Shown here: piece after piece, positions 18,109-26,249 of the stretch
Position numbering within the stretch: the first letter of the stretch is position 1
Layout of the letters: each line of letters starts with the position of its first letter
Origin: a virus
Strand: one strand, 5' to 3'
DNA: 27,839 nucleotides
Virus record (IMG/VR): IMGVR_UViG_3300030098_001920
Coordinates: 1 to 27,839 of that record
Translations under genes and position numbers: made by a program
The notes under the pieces: generated by a model
What the model saw: the letters and a program-made list of their open reading frames with translations, nothing else
Told to the model about the DNA's origin: nothing
The model's database searches: none

Positions 18109-19143
18109 TTAGCTTTTTTCTAGTACTTCATCTTGCTGTACCATGTTGGCAGCAGTTTGTACAATTTGTGGATCTCTTATAACAACACCACTATACATTA
18201 GTATTTGTAGTATTAGATTAGTTTGTTCTGTTGGATGTAATTCAAATTGAGTTGAACCTTGAGCTGTATTGGTTAATATATCACTAGCTGTTAAAGTAAT
18301 AATTAAATTTTGACTTGCACCTGCAAGAAAAGCGTTTGTAACAGTAATCGTATCTCCTACTTGAAAACCAGTTCCAACAACACCAACAACAGCAGCGGTT
18401 ACAATACCACCAGCAACTGTAATAGAAATAGTAGCACTTGCACCAGTTCCACTTGTTGATACACCGGCACTAGTACCTAAAGTAGCAACAGTTGTACCGT
18501 TAGCAGCACCAGTAACATTTTGAGTTACACTTCCTATTAGATCATTAGCAGCTACTAATCCATATGGCAAATTAGGATCGTATAAATATTGTCCTAAACT
18601 TCCAACAGTATAACCCCATCTAGGATCAACTGGTGCTTTTAAATAATTACATCTTACTCTGGATTGTATGTCAGTTGGATATACCTGTATTTGACTTGGT
18701 GCAGCTGAAGGAGCTCCTGTAGTTTCACCTATATAAACAGGATAAGAAATTGAAGGTTTTGTTAACGGAGAACTTTCAAGTAAAGTATGCTCTGCTCTAC
18801 CTACTTTTTGTATGGCTATTGTGTTGACAAGACTTGAACCTTCATACGAAATAGAACCTATACGATGAACATCGTCAGGTAAAGTAAATGGATTAGCTCC
18901 TGTACATAAGGCGCTAGTATTAAATATATCAATCTTCTCTTGTAAGTTTGATACACGATTAGCATATTCGCTATCGTTTTGTGGTACACGTAATTGTTGA
19001 TTTAACTCTTCAAAATACGCTTCAAATATTTCTCTTTGCACTTGCGTTCCAAGAGTGTTAAATTCATCTGGCGTTATAAATCCTCTTTGCTCTTTGTTTA
19101 AGATATATAACACTGTTTTATAAACTGTATTAACGTTTACCAT
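18109..19143 (-). CDS. Tail adaptor/ring protein carrying a Gly-rich insertion (344 aa)
   Basis: The N-terminus with NKEQRGFITPDEFNTLGTQV (16-35), followed by helical EIFEAYFEELNQQLR, is a signature I associate with connector or ring proteins of marine Bacteroidota-type phages. A beta domain runs from about 85 to 190. Residues 206-292 are a Gly/Ala/Thr-rich module that interrupts it, and the core resumes with FELHPTEQTNLILQILMYSG at 300-319. The insertion closely resembles the module at 923-1014 of the 1308-residue tail protein. The start lies 12 bases below the terminator-like hairpin at 19156-19188, which leaves no room for a separate promoter. Expression therefore probably depends on read-through. 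Confidence 0.83.
   Translation of the reverse strand: MVNVNTVYKTVLYILNKEQRGFITPDEFNTLGTQVQREIFEAYFEELNQQLRVPQNDSEYANRVSNLQEKIDIFNTSALCTGANPFTLPDDVHRIGSISYEGSSLVNTIAIQKVGRAEHTLLESSPLTKPSISYPVYIGETTGAPSAAPSQIQVYPTDIQSRVRCNYLKAPVDPRWGYTVGSLGQYLYDPNLPYGLVAANDLIGSVTQNVTGAANGTTVATLGTSAGVSTSGTGASATISITVAGGIVTAAVVGVVGTGFQVGDTITVTNAFLAGASQNLIITLTASDILTNTAQGSTQFELHPTEQTNLILQILMYSGVVIRDPQIVQTAANMVQQDEVLEKS
18268..18528 (-). repeat. Gly-rich beta module in 344-aa ring protein
   Basis: Residues 206-292 form the module that splits the ring protein's beta domain. It is the copy closest to the one at 13925-14200. Confidence 0.75.
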
Positions 19144-19155
19144 ATTAATATTTTT

Positions 19156-19188
19156 AAAAAAAAAGGATGGCGGTTAGGCCACCCTTTT
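19156..19188 (-). terminator. Intrinsic terminator or attenuator hairpin
   Basis: Read on the minus strand, GGGTGGC-CTAACC-GCCATCC forms a 7-bp stem (one G-U pair) with a 6-base loop at 19165-19184. It is followed by nine T (19156-19164). This is a textbook Rho-independent terminator placed after the 258-residue gene. An A run precedes the stem, so it may also act weakly in the other direction. The next ATG is only 12 bases further on, so it must be partly read through. Confidence 0.85.
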
Positions 19189-19200
19189 AATAATCACTTG

Positions 19201-19977
19201 TTATTTGAGTTTTTTCTCTATTGACTTGTAAACTTCTACACCTTCATCTGTTTTAAGCCATGCAGCAATAGCTGAATATGGATTTTCATCAAAAGGAACA
19301 TTAAGTAATTTACGTTTATTAGAAACCCAATGTACAGTTCTTTGATCAGAAGATATTGCTATAATATCAGATTCTACTGCTTTAATAGCAAAGTTTCTTA
19401 AAACTACATTATCATCATTAGCTAAAGCTAAAAATAATTTAGGTTTTCTTTTAGCAAATATCAATATATCTCTTTTAAGCTCTTTAGAACTTAAATTGCT
19501 AACTCCTGATCCTTCTTCTACTCTTAAAATAGCTTCTGCTTGATCCAAGTCCATAGTTCTAGCTGCATTCATAGCGTCTAGTTCTATATTTAAATCTTCA
19601 AACTCATCTACAGCTACCTTAACTGGATCAAATTCTTGAAATAAAACTCCTTTATGAGGGTGATGAGCTAAAAATTCTTGTAAAGTTCTTTTTTGTTTAG
19701 GAACCATTAAATGACCACTTTCAAATACAATATGTTTTAAAGTTGCAGGACCTTTTTGTTCATCAACAAAAATACTTTTTTGATTTGTGGCATATCTAAG
19801 TTCTCTTTCATATCCTTTTTCTGAATCAAACCATACTAATGGATATCTTTGGCTATGTCTTGATATGACCGTATAAGTTAAAGGAGTTTTATCTCCTAAT
19901 AAATAATAATTTCTATCTTTATACTCCCAAGTGTCTTTTATTTTTGGAGTTTCCCTTTTTTCTTTTGTTTTTTCCAT
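19201..19977 (-). CDS. Unknown phage protein between capsid and tail genes (258 aa)
   Basis: The first 20 residues are highly charged (Lys/Glu/Arg). They are followed by a beta-rich part with WEYKDRNYYLLGDKTPLTYT (17-36) and several His and Arg. The centre (about 120-160) is acidic and helical, and the C-terminal half is helical with LFLALANDDNVVLRNFAIKA at about 181-200. I recall similar proteins from marine phage genomes, always without a firm function. It is flanked on both sides by strong hairpins (20005-20028 and 19156-19184), so it may be expressed at its own level. The leader contains a TATAT/ATTAT repeat also found before the scaffold gene. It could be a minor structural or assembly protein. 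No catalytic motif seen. Confidence 0.8.
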   Translation of the reverse strand: MEKTKEKRETPKIKDTWEYKDRNYYLLGDKTPLTYTVISRHSQRYPLVWFDSEKGYERELRYATNQKSIFVDEQKGPATLKHIVFESGHLMVPKQKRTLQEFLAHHPHKGVLFQEFDPVKVAVDEFEDLNIELDAMNAARTMDLDQAEAILRVEEGSGVSNLSSKELKRDILIFAKRKPKLFLALANDDNVVLRNFAIKAVESDIIAISSDQRTVHWVSNKRKLLNVPFDENPYSAIAAWLKTDEGVEVYKSIEKKLK

Positions 19978-20004
19978 GATATAATATAATATAAATAATT
20001 AATA
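19978..20004 (-). promoter_or_regulatory. AT-repeat leader without Shine-Dalgarno
   Basis: The bases just upstream of the 258-residue gene are only A and T except near the ATG. They contain a TATTATATTATAT-type run almost identical to that before the scaffold gene (23822-23843). No GGAG-like site is present. It probably keeps the start codon free of structure, as in Bacteroidota leaders. A promoter role is possible but not shown. Confidence 0.35.
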
Positions 20005-20028
20005 AAGACCCCGCTGAAGCGGGATCTT
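20005..20028 (-). terminator. Strong hairpin, attenuator or processing site
   Basis: On the minus strand AAGATCCCGC-TTCA-GCGGGGTCTT forms a 10-bp stem with a 4-base loop, immediately after the stop of the 208-residue gene. The following bases (TATTAATTATTT) are T-rich but broken by A, so termination is probably weak. It lies 28 bases before the next ATG. A transcript-end stabiliser or attenuator is the best reading. Confidence 0.7.
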
Positions 20029-20034
20029 ATTATG

Positions 20035-20661
20035 TTAGGCATTAACTAAGTCTACTTCAAGAACTTCTGCATCGTTATAAAACTCTACAGTAGGTATTGA
20101 AAGTGCACTTTGTGATCCTTTATTTACTGCTTCTGCTAAATCAGCAGCTAAATGTGCTGTAGTACTAGCAGGTACATCATCAACTGTAACTTTAAATCTT
20201 AAAGCAGTTGCTGCACTAGCATCCCACTTATTAGTCCAAAGTTCAGCTACAGTAGCGCTAACAGGCTTAACAAAAACCACATCATCAATAGGTATCATTT
20301 GATACGGATTAGTAGATGAGCCTTCTATAGTGACTAAGTCAGCAGCTACAATAGTATAAGATATTTCAGCATCCCATGTTGTAGCACCACCACCACCTAA
20401 GGCCGCGATAGTAACAACGTCACCAACTTTATATCCTTCACCAATAGCTGTAATAGTTATAGTTGCTGTTGAAATAGTAGCATCACCACCTTTAGTTACG
20501 GTAGCTTCAGCACCGCTACCGGATCCACCAACAATAGGTTGTGCAGCACTCGCTCCAGTTCCTGCGACGGTACCACCACCTGTGGCAGTTCCATTTAACG
20601 CACCAGCTACGAAACTTCTAGCAGGATTAGATGCTAAAGGTATTTTTATATAATTTCCCAT
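20035..20661 (-). CDS. Small capsid-associated protein with Gly-rich module (208 aa)
   Basis: The N-terminus MGNYIKIPLA matches MANYIRIPLK of the preceding 126-residue gene, which suggests the two are paralogs or share an assembly tag. Residues about 38-110 are a Gly-rich beta module with GEGYKVGDVVTI and end in AAD, like modules in the ring and tail proteins. Residues 110-208 are a beta/alpha domain rich in Val, Asp and Ala. There are no cysteines and no signal peptide. The position after the capsid gene suggests a decoration, head-fibre or head-completion protein. The function is inferred from location only. The gene is followed closely by a strong hairpin. Confidence 0.8.
   Translation of the reverse strand: MGNYIKIPLASNPARSFVAGALNGTATGGGTVAGTGASAAQPIVGGSGSGAEATVTKGGDATISTATITITAIGEGYKVGDVVTIAALGGGGATTWDAEISYTIVAADLVTIEGSSTNPYQMIPIDDVVFVKPVSATVAELWTNKWDASAATALRFKVTVDDVPASTTAHLAADLAEAVNKGSQSALSIPTVEFYNDAEVLEVDLVNA
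20332..20550 (-). repeat. Gly-rich beta module in 208-aa capsid-associated protein
   Basis: Residues 38-110 contain GSGSGAEATV, TITAIGEGYKVGDVVTI and YTIVAAD, in the same order as in the tail proteins. The paralogous 126-residue protein lacks it. Confidence 0.65.
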
Positions 20662-20683
20662 TTTGTGTATGTTTTAAAATAAT

Positions 20684-21064
20684 TTATATTGGAGTTATAG
20701 AGCTAACTAAAAATGCGTCAGCTTGATAATCCTCTAAATCAGCAGCAGCCGCAGTAGCAGCACCTTCTAATTCAAAAATAGGATTCGACCCAGGATTTTG
20801 ATTTGCCTCAACAATTTTATTTCTAAGGTTTTCAAGATCTTGTGAAGTAACTACAGTAGTACCACCACCATTCGCGTAATATTCTACAATATAAACTTGT
20901 ACATCATTTGTATCAGCTGGAAGATTCGTATAAAAACGAATATGTTCATCTGATCCACTTGCTTCTACATCGTATACATTGCTCACATTAATCAGGCCGT
21001 ATTTAGGGCCTCCAGCAGTTGTAATTGTTGTGTCTTTTAGAGGTATTCTAATATAATTTGCCAT
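20684..21064 (-). CDS. Small capsid-associated protein (126 aa)
   Basis: This short protein begins MANYIRIPLK, nearly the same as the downstream 208-residue protein. It continues with a beta-rich part (about 20-70, with IRFYTNLPADTNDVQVYIVE) and ends with a helical Ala-rich tail (about 75-126, with AATAAAADLED). It lies 62 bases after the capsid gene, across a hairpin, and ahead of its apparent paralog. Such small, abundant-looking proteins next to the capsid gene are often decoration or head-fibre proteins, but I see no specific family signature. The leader is A/T only, with no Shine-Dalgarno sequence. Confidence 0.8.
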   Translation of the reverse strand: MANYIRIPLKDTTITTAGGPKYGLINVSNVYDVEASGSDEHIRFYTNLPADTNDVQVYIVEYYANGGGTTVVTSQDLENLRNKIVEANQNPGSNPIFELEGAATAAAADLEDYQADAFLVSSITPI

Positions 21065-21091
21065 AATTTTTATTATTTAAAGGTTAATAAA

Positions 21092-21113
21092 GAGAGTGAC
21101 CTAAGCCACTCTC
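21092..21113 (-). terminator. Hairpin after the capsid gene, likely attenuator
   Basis: On the minus strand GAGAGTGGC-TTAG-GTCACTCTC forms a 9-bp stem (one G-U pair) with a 4-base loop, followed by TTTATT. It sits 12 bases after the capsid stop and 28 bases before the next ATG, leaving little room for a promoter between. Partial termination would make capsid mRNA the most abundant message. Confidence 0.72.
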
Positions 21114-21125
21114 ATTATAAAAATA

Positions 21126-22607
21126 TTAAGCTCCTTTAAATAACACGAAGTTATTAGCAGCTTGAGTTACTAAACATCTTTCAGTCAAGAAATTAACTCT
21201 CATTACATCTAGATCAGAAGTGTAAGCACCTCCAACAGAACCAGTGATCCAAGATTTAAATCTTCTATCTTCTGTTTCTGACGCTCTATATCTAACGTGC
21301 AAGAATGGACGTCTAATATTAGATCCTAACATTTGATCGTATACTGTAGAAGTTCCAGCAGGAACTAAAACACCATCAATCTCTTTGTCTAATCCTCTAG
21401 TAGTAGCATCATTTAGATATTTCCAATCAGTTTTGTAGAAGTCATAAGAACCTCTTCTAAACCCAGAAAATCCAAAGTTCAACGCCATTTCAGCTTCGTT
21501 GTCAAAAAGACCGTAAGAAGCAGCAGCAGTTGAAGCGTAGTTACCATTCATAGCAGCGATCATATCATCAAAATCAAGAGCAGTAGATCTTGATAAGAAT
21601 AACATGTTTTCTTCAATAGCACCTTGCTTGTCTAATTGCTTAAGGATTTCATCGAAATCTCCTAATGCACCAGAACCTGGAGCAGCAGCACCAGCAAAAC
21701 CAGAGTATACATTACCTCTTGCTTCGATAGCAGCAAATAAACCTTGAGTACCTTTTATAGCTTGATTAGCTACAGTTGCAGGTCCAAATTGAGCTATTGG
21801 AAAGTTTGCAGCATTAACGTTAAGTTCACCTTCAACCATTTCCATTTCCATATAGTCTTCAAATCTTAATCTTGTTTCAGATTCAGCTTTTAAATACCAT
21901 AAGTATCCAGACGTACCATCTTCAGTAGCAACTTCAATCCATCCAATTTGAGCAGCATCAGAACCACTTAACTCATAATTATCTTTCATGATGATTGGTG
22001 AGTTTTCATAAGTAGTAACTCCTGGTTGGATAGCACCAGCCATACCATTACTTCCTTTTGGAAATTCAGAACCATATACAAATATACTACATGTTCCACC
22101 AGTTAAAGCAGCAGCTAATGCAGCACCTGTATACGCGTGACATTCTAAAGTATAACCATTAGTAGTACCACCGTCTAATCTATTAACAACTAAAGCTTTT
22201 AATGTGGTTAATCCTGTAGCGTTATCAGAAATTAAAATTGTATTACCATTTCTAATTGCAGATGAAGGTTCTGAAGCTCCTGGAGTAATTGTTACTCTAA
22301 ACGATGGAAAAGCGTGTCCACCAGCAGCAATTGCACAATTGCTATACGCAACATGCAATCTGTTTTGTTCAGACCAAATTACTTGATCAGATGTCATAGG
22401 CATTTCAGCGCCTACCATTCTTAAGAAACCTGATAATGTTCTATTACCATATCTCTCTACTTCCTGCTCATAAAGCTCAGGTAAGTATTGTTGTGTCCAT
22501 GTCGAAAAAGCTGCATCGTGAAAATCAATATAATTTCCTTGAACGGCAACTTGAGTCGGCATAGGTACAATCGATGCGGGAAAACTCCCACCAGTTACAA
22601 ATCCCAT
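21126..22607 (-). CDS. Major capsid protein
   Basis: Length (493 residues), position after portal and scaffold, and composition fit an HK97-fold major capsid protein. The N-terminal segment (about 20-60, with DAAFSTWTQQYLPELYEQEV at 30-49) is a conserved-looking start. Residues about 105-185 are a Thr/Gly-rich beta insertion that may be a surface domain. The E-loop/P-domain type region around 235-265 is rich in Glu, Met and Arg. The C-terminus ends in a beta/alpha segment with NNFVLFKGA. It is the first gene followed by a terminator-like hairpin, consistent with high expression. I recognise the family from marine and crAss-like phage genomes; domain limits are estimates. Confidence 0.88.
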   Translation of the reverse strand: MGFVTGGSFPASIVPMPTQVAVQGNYIDFHDAAFSTWTQQYLPELYEQEVERYGNRTLSGFLRMVGAEMPMTSDQVIWSEQNRLHVAYSNCAIAAGGHAFPSFRVTITPGASEPSSAIRNGNTILISDNATGLTTLKALVVNRLDGGTTNGYTLECHAYTGAALAAALTGGTCSIFVYGSEFPKGSNGMAGAIQPGVTTYENSPIIMKDNYELSGSDAAQIGWIEVATEDGTSGYLWYLKAESETRLRFEDYMEMEMVEGELNVNAANFPIAQFGPATVANQAIKGTQGLFAAIEARGNVYSGFAGAAAPGSGALGDFDEILKQLDKQGAIEENMLFLSRSTALDFDDMIAAMNGNYASTAAASYGLFDNEAEMALNFGFSGFRRGSYDFYKTDWKYLNDATTRGLDKEIDGVLVPAGTSTVYDQMLGSNIRRPFLHVRYRASETEDRRFKSWITGSVGGAYTSDLDVMRVNFLTERCLVTQAANNFVLFKGA

Positions 22608-22621
22608 AATTTATAGTTTTA

Positions 22622-23821
22622 TTATTTTCTTGTTTTAATTTTTAACCTAGAACTATCTACACCACTCACCGCTTTTACTTTTAAACCGTTAATAAATAAA
22701 TCTCCTGAATTAGATTCTCTAACCTCATTAGTTATATTTTTAGATTTAGCAGTAACATCTTTAACAGCATCGGCTTTGCCTTGCTCATAAAAATGTTTTG
22801 CTATAGTATCAGCATTTCGTGCTGCATAGATTGCTTTATGATATCCAGTATAATCCTTTACGTTACCCTTTTCATCTAAGAACGTCTTGATAAAATCAGA
22901 TAGATTAGATTGATTAGATGCAACTTCACCCGGATTGTTTACTCCATACCTAAATCGTTTTTCTCCTAAGTTAAATTCAAAACCTTTGAAGTCGTTTGAG
23001 AAAAATTTGTTGGTACCATCTTTAAACGTAGTGTGACGTTGTTGAATAGCATCTTGTTCTTTGTTATATCTATTGAAAAAGTCCATAGCTTTCTGTTGCT
23101 CTTGAGTTACTCCAGGTCTCAACTTGATTTCCTCGTAGTATTTACTCTTTAAGTCTTCCATGTAGCTTCTGGCTTTTGCAATTTCTTCTTTCATAGCAAG
23201 TTTTTTCTTTTTAATATCTTTCTCGCTATCATAATCTTCATCGTAAGCAAATTTATCATCCATTAAGAAATCAATTTCTTCTGAATCTAAATGTGGTTTA
23301 CTATGAACATAATATTCTTTTAATATTGTTTCATCATTAATAGTACTATAATCAGCATTTAATCTAATATAGTCTTTTAAATCTCCTCCTGTTTCTTTCA
23401 TAAAATTAACCAGTTTTTCTATATTTTCCGGCAACTCTATTTCAGGGTTTTGTTTAATTTCTTCTTTTATTTGCTCAGCTACTGCTGGTTCTATTTCTTT
23501 TTGTTCTTCACCTATTTTAATTTCTTCAATAGCAGGTTTATCCTCTTCAGTTTTTTCAATAACTTCTTTAGGTTTTTCTACTACTTCTTTTTCTTCGGTG
23601 GACCGTACTTCTTCAACCACCTTCTCGCTGTTAGTTTCGTTTTTGGATTCTTCGACAACAGCATTGCTATCATTTGCTTCTGGTGTTTGAACGGCATTTT
23701 CTTCTTTTTTAGTTAAATCTAACTTTACTGGCTCATCAGTTTTGTTTAATTTTCTAGGTCTGCCAGGTTTTTTCTTCATTTTAAATTCACCTTCTTGAGG
23801 TACTTTTTCTTCTTTTGACAT
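22622..23821 (-). CDS. Scaffold-like protein with N-terminal AT-hook (399 aa)
   Basis: It is placed between portal and capsid genes, where scaffold or capsid-assembly proteins lie. Residues 16-25 (KKKPGRPRKL) contain the GRP core of an AT-hook flanked by basic residues. Residues about 27-130 are extremely acidic and repetitive (Glu/Lys/Val/Ile), probably disordered. From 138 to 260 there are helices, including an Asp/Glu-rich stretch and a Lys/Glu coiled coil (about 195-230). The C-terminus is basic (SSRLKIKTRK). Length and acidity fit a scaffold, and the basic tail could contact the capsid. No protease triad is visible. A DNA-binding function for the AT-hook is inferred, not shown. Confidence 0.82.
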   Translation of the reverse strand: MSKEEKVPQEGEFKMKKKPGRPRKLNKTDEPVKLDLTKKEENAVQTPEANDSNAVVEESKNETNSEKVVEEVRSTEEKEVVEKPKEVIEKTEEDKPAIEEIKIGEEQKEIEPAVAEQIKEEIKQNPEIELPENIEKLVNFMKETGGDLKDYIRLNADYSTINDETILKEYYVHSKPHLDSEEIDFLMDDKFAYDEDYDSEKDIKKKKLAMKEEIAKARSYMEDLKSKYYEEIKLRPGVTQEQQKAMDFFNRYNKEQDAIQQRHTTFKDGTNKFFSNDFKGFEFNLGEKRFRYGVNNPGEVASNQSNLSDFIKTFLDEKGNVKDYTGYHKAIYAARNADTIAKHFYEQGKADAVKDVTAKSKNITNEVRESNSGDLFINGLKVKAVSGVDSSRLKIKTRK

Positions 23822-23843
23822 AATATAATATAATAGTTAATAA
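23822..23843 (-). promoter_or_regulatory. AT-repeat leader without Shine-Dalgarno
   Basis: Upstream of the scaffold ATG lies a TATTATATTATATTAT run matching the one before the 258-residue gene. The rest of the leader is A/T, with no ribosome-binding consensus. It may be a translation-enhancing leader. Confidence 0.35.
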
Positions 23844-26249
23844 TTAAGGAGCCATCATGTTATCCATTAATCCCATTGGCCCGTCAGCTTGTTCTTCAAA
23901 GTTTATAGGCGCTTCGTTGTTTTGTCGCTGCGAAATCATTTTACTTTGTTGAGTAGCTTGAAGTTGAGTTCGTTTATCTTTACGATCTTCAATATCTTTT
24001 TCTTTTTGAGACACTTGGTTAAGATCCATAGTTTTAAGTTGCTGGTCATATCCAAACTGTTGAGCCATAAGCTCTTTTTTAATTTGTCCATCAACTTGCA
24101 TTTGTTGTATTTGAAAGTCAGATTTACCTTTTTCAATTTGAAGTTCAGTATCAGCCATTGCTTGTTGTTTTTGAACTTCATACATTGCAGCTTTTTCTGC
24201 TGTCTCTTGATTTGCTTGTGCTTGAGCTTCAATATTAGCCTGTTGTATCTGCATATCTCTAGCTTGCTTTTGCTTTCTTCTTTTCTTTAATAATTCATTA
24301 GCAAGTTTAAGATTATTTATATTTCTGATATCAATAGCATCTTCTAAATCTATTGACTGAGTTTGTAATGCAACTTGAATGTTTTGTTCTAATTGTGCTT
24401 TTTCTTCATCGTCAGGTTCAAGTTCTATAAATATTCCAAAGTCATGTAGGTTAGCGTCTTTAATTTCATCTAATGTAGCTACATTAAAAGTTGACACGCT
24501 ATTTTGTAAAGCCATTCTAGTCAGTGGAAACATTAAAGCATCTGTTGCTCTTAGTGCTATATTTTCACAAGTTTTTAAAGTTAAATATAAACTAGCTTGT
24601 AATATATGTCTTGTTGCAGTGTTAGAATTAGCAGCCGCTAATTTTTGTAATCCTACTAAAGCATTTTTATCTGGAGTGCTAGCATCACGTGCTTCATTTA
24701 ATCCGGTTACATCTCTTATCATCTGTAAATAATATTGATAAGTAGATATTAACGCTTGAATTTTAGCACCACCGCTAGATGATTGTAGTTCTTGTATTGG
24801 AACTTTACCACGATTCATTTCACCATCTTGAGTTAATGATCTACCAACTACCGATCCAGTTTGGAAATACATATTTAATGCTTCACGTGGATTATAATTA
24901 GTGCCATTACCAAGATCAACTTCTGCTAAACCATCAACATCAAGATAAACACCATCTGGAACCATGCGTGAAATTACTTGTTGTAGTTTTAACGATGTTA
25001 TATTTATCATATCTGCAAATCCAGTAGTTCTACTTACAATAGATTCAATACGTCCTCTATACATTCTTGGAGCACATATATTGTAACTCATATTTACTTT
25101 AACAGTATCACCAAAAGGTTTAGTCATGTTCTCTGCTAGTTTCCATTCTAGCATGTTTTCATAACCTAATACCTTAGCTCCTGAGTATAATACTTCAATA
25201 GCTCTAAATGCTTTCTTAAAATTTTCTGTTTCAGGTGGATTAAAAGTATCTCCTTTTTCTAATGCTTTTTCTAAACCGGTTGGAGTTTCTTTTATTTTCC
25301 AAACTTGGTTAGCGTAAGTTTTCCACTCAAAAAATAATACTTGTATACTTTGATCATTGGTTCTACCATTCCAATTTCTAGCGTAATTTTTATTTCCTTG
25401 ATACTGCTGCATCTTTATTAATTCTTCAGCGGTTAAATAAGGAAATTGTTTTTTTATCTCAACTAAACTTAAATTTTTTATTTCACCTACGTAATATATA
25501 TCTTCAAAGTTAGGATCTTCAGTATATGAATATACTATTCTAGCAGGATCTACATACTCTGTAACAATACCATTTGACCTATTAAAAGTAGTTTTAGTAG
25601 CAGCAATACCTAAAACAGCTAAATCGTAGTTTAATCTTTTTCTAATTAAGTGGTATTTGTTTTTATCTAATACTTGATTTATTAACTCTTCTTCTGCAAT
25701 CTCAATAGACTGTTTATAATTTAACTGCATATGAGCAGGTAGTTCATCTATAGTTTGTGGAGTATTTTCATCTTTTTTACTTTGAGATAAATCAATACCA
25801 AATTGCTCTTGAACTTGTTTATCAAATTGTTGAAGTTGAATATCTTCTATAATTCTTTGTGCGTACTCAGTTCTCTTTTTAACAGACTCTGGATCTTGTG
25901 CCATAGTTTTAACTTCATAGCTACGTTGTGACATTCCGTTAACAACTATATCTACAAATTTAGCAAGTACAGGTACAGGTTTCCAATCAAGATTTAAATA
26001 AGATAAATCACCGTCAATAGATAATTCATCTTTATATTTTTGAACTGATTGTTCTCCTCTAGCATATAGTCTTAAGTTATGAAAATTAGTATATGTACTA
26101 TCAAACCTATAACCATTATTCATTTCATTACTGAACCATTCCCCTTCAATAGCTTTAGCTACCTTTAAACCATATTCCCAAGTTTGCTTTTCTGCATCAG
26201 GTACCACCTGATCTGGAAAGGAACTATTATTACTTGTATAAATCTGCAT
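23844..26249 (-). CDS. Portal protein
   Basis: At 801 residues it fits the long portals of crAss-like and related podoviruses. The order is: an N-terminal helical and acidic region; a clip/stem-like core (about 200-620) with many aromatic residues and repeated Asn/Thr-rich turns; and a long Gln/Lys/Glu-rich C-terminal coiled coil (about 650-776), like a portal barrel. It ends in a Met/Gly/Pro-rich tail (LMDNMMAP). The ATG follows the terminase stop with zero bases between (TAA then ATG), so the two are translationally coupled. Portal forms the dodecameric DNA gate at the head vertex and docks the terminase. The family call rests on length, context and my recognition of the sequence. Confidence 0.88.
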   Translation of the reverse strand: MQIYTSNNSSFPDQVVPDAEKQTWEYGLKVAKAIEGEWFSNEMNNGYRFDSTYTNFHNLRLYARGEQSVQKYKDELSIDGDLSYLNLDWKPVPVLAKFVDIVVNGMSQRSYEVKTMAQDPESVKKRTEYAQRIIEDIQLQQFDKQVQEQFGIDLSQSKKDENTPQTIDELPAHMQLNYKQSIEIAEEELINQVLDKNKYHLIRKRLNYDLAVLGIAATKTTFNRSNGIVTEYVDPARIVYSYTEDPNFEDIYYVGEIKNLSLVEIKKQFPYLTAEELIKMQQYQGNKNYARNWNGRTNDQSIQVLFFEWKTYANQVWKIKETPTGLEKALEKGDTFNPPETENFKKAFRAIEVLYSGAKVLGYENMLEWKLAENMTKPFGDTVKVNMSYNICAPRMYRGRIESIVSRTTGFADMINITSLKLQQVISRMVPDGVYLDVDGLAEVDLGNGTNYNPREALNMYFQTGSVVGRSLTQDGEMNRGKVPIQELQSSSGGAKIQALISTYQYYLQMIRDVTGLNEARDASTPDKNALVGLQKLAAANSNTATRHILQASLYLTLKTCENIALRATDALMFPLTRMALQNSVSTFNVATLDEIKDANLHDFGIFIELEPDDEEKAQLEQNIQVALQTQSIDLEDAIDIRNINNLKLANELLKKRRKQKQARDMQIQQANIEAQAQANQETAEKAAMYEVQKQQAMADTELQIEKGKSDFQIQQMQVDGQIKKELMAQQFGYDQQLKTMDLNQVSQKEKDIEDRKDKRTQLQATQQSKMISQRQNNEAPINFEEQADGPMGLMDNMMAP

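Noticed and set aside
22204-24732. Several plus-strand frames and one minus frame (23936-24232) within capsid, scaffold and portal genes
   Set aside because: All overlap confidently called genes in other frames and are biased by Gln/Lys/Glu-rich coding sequence.
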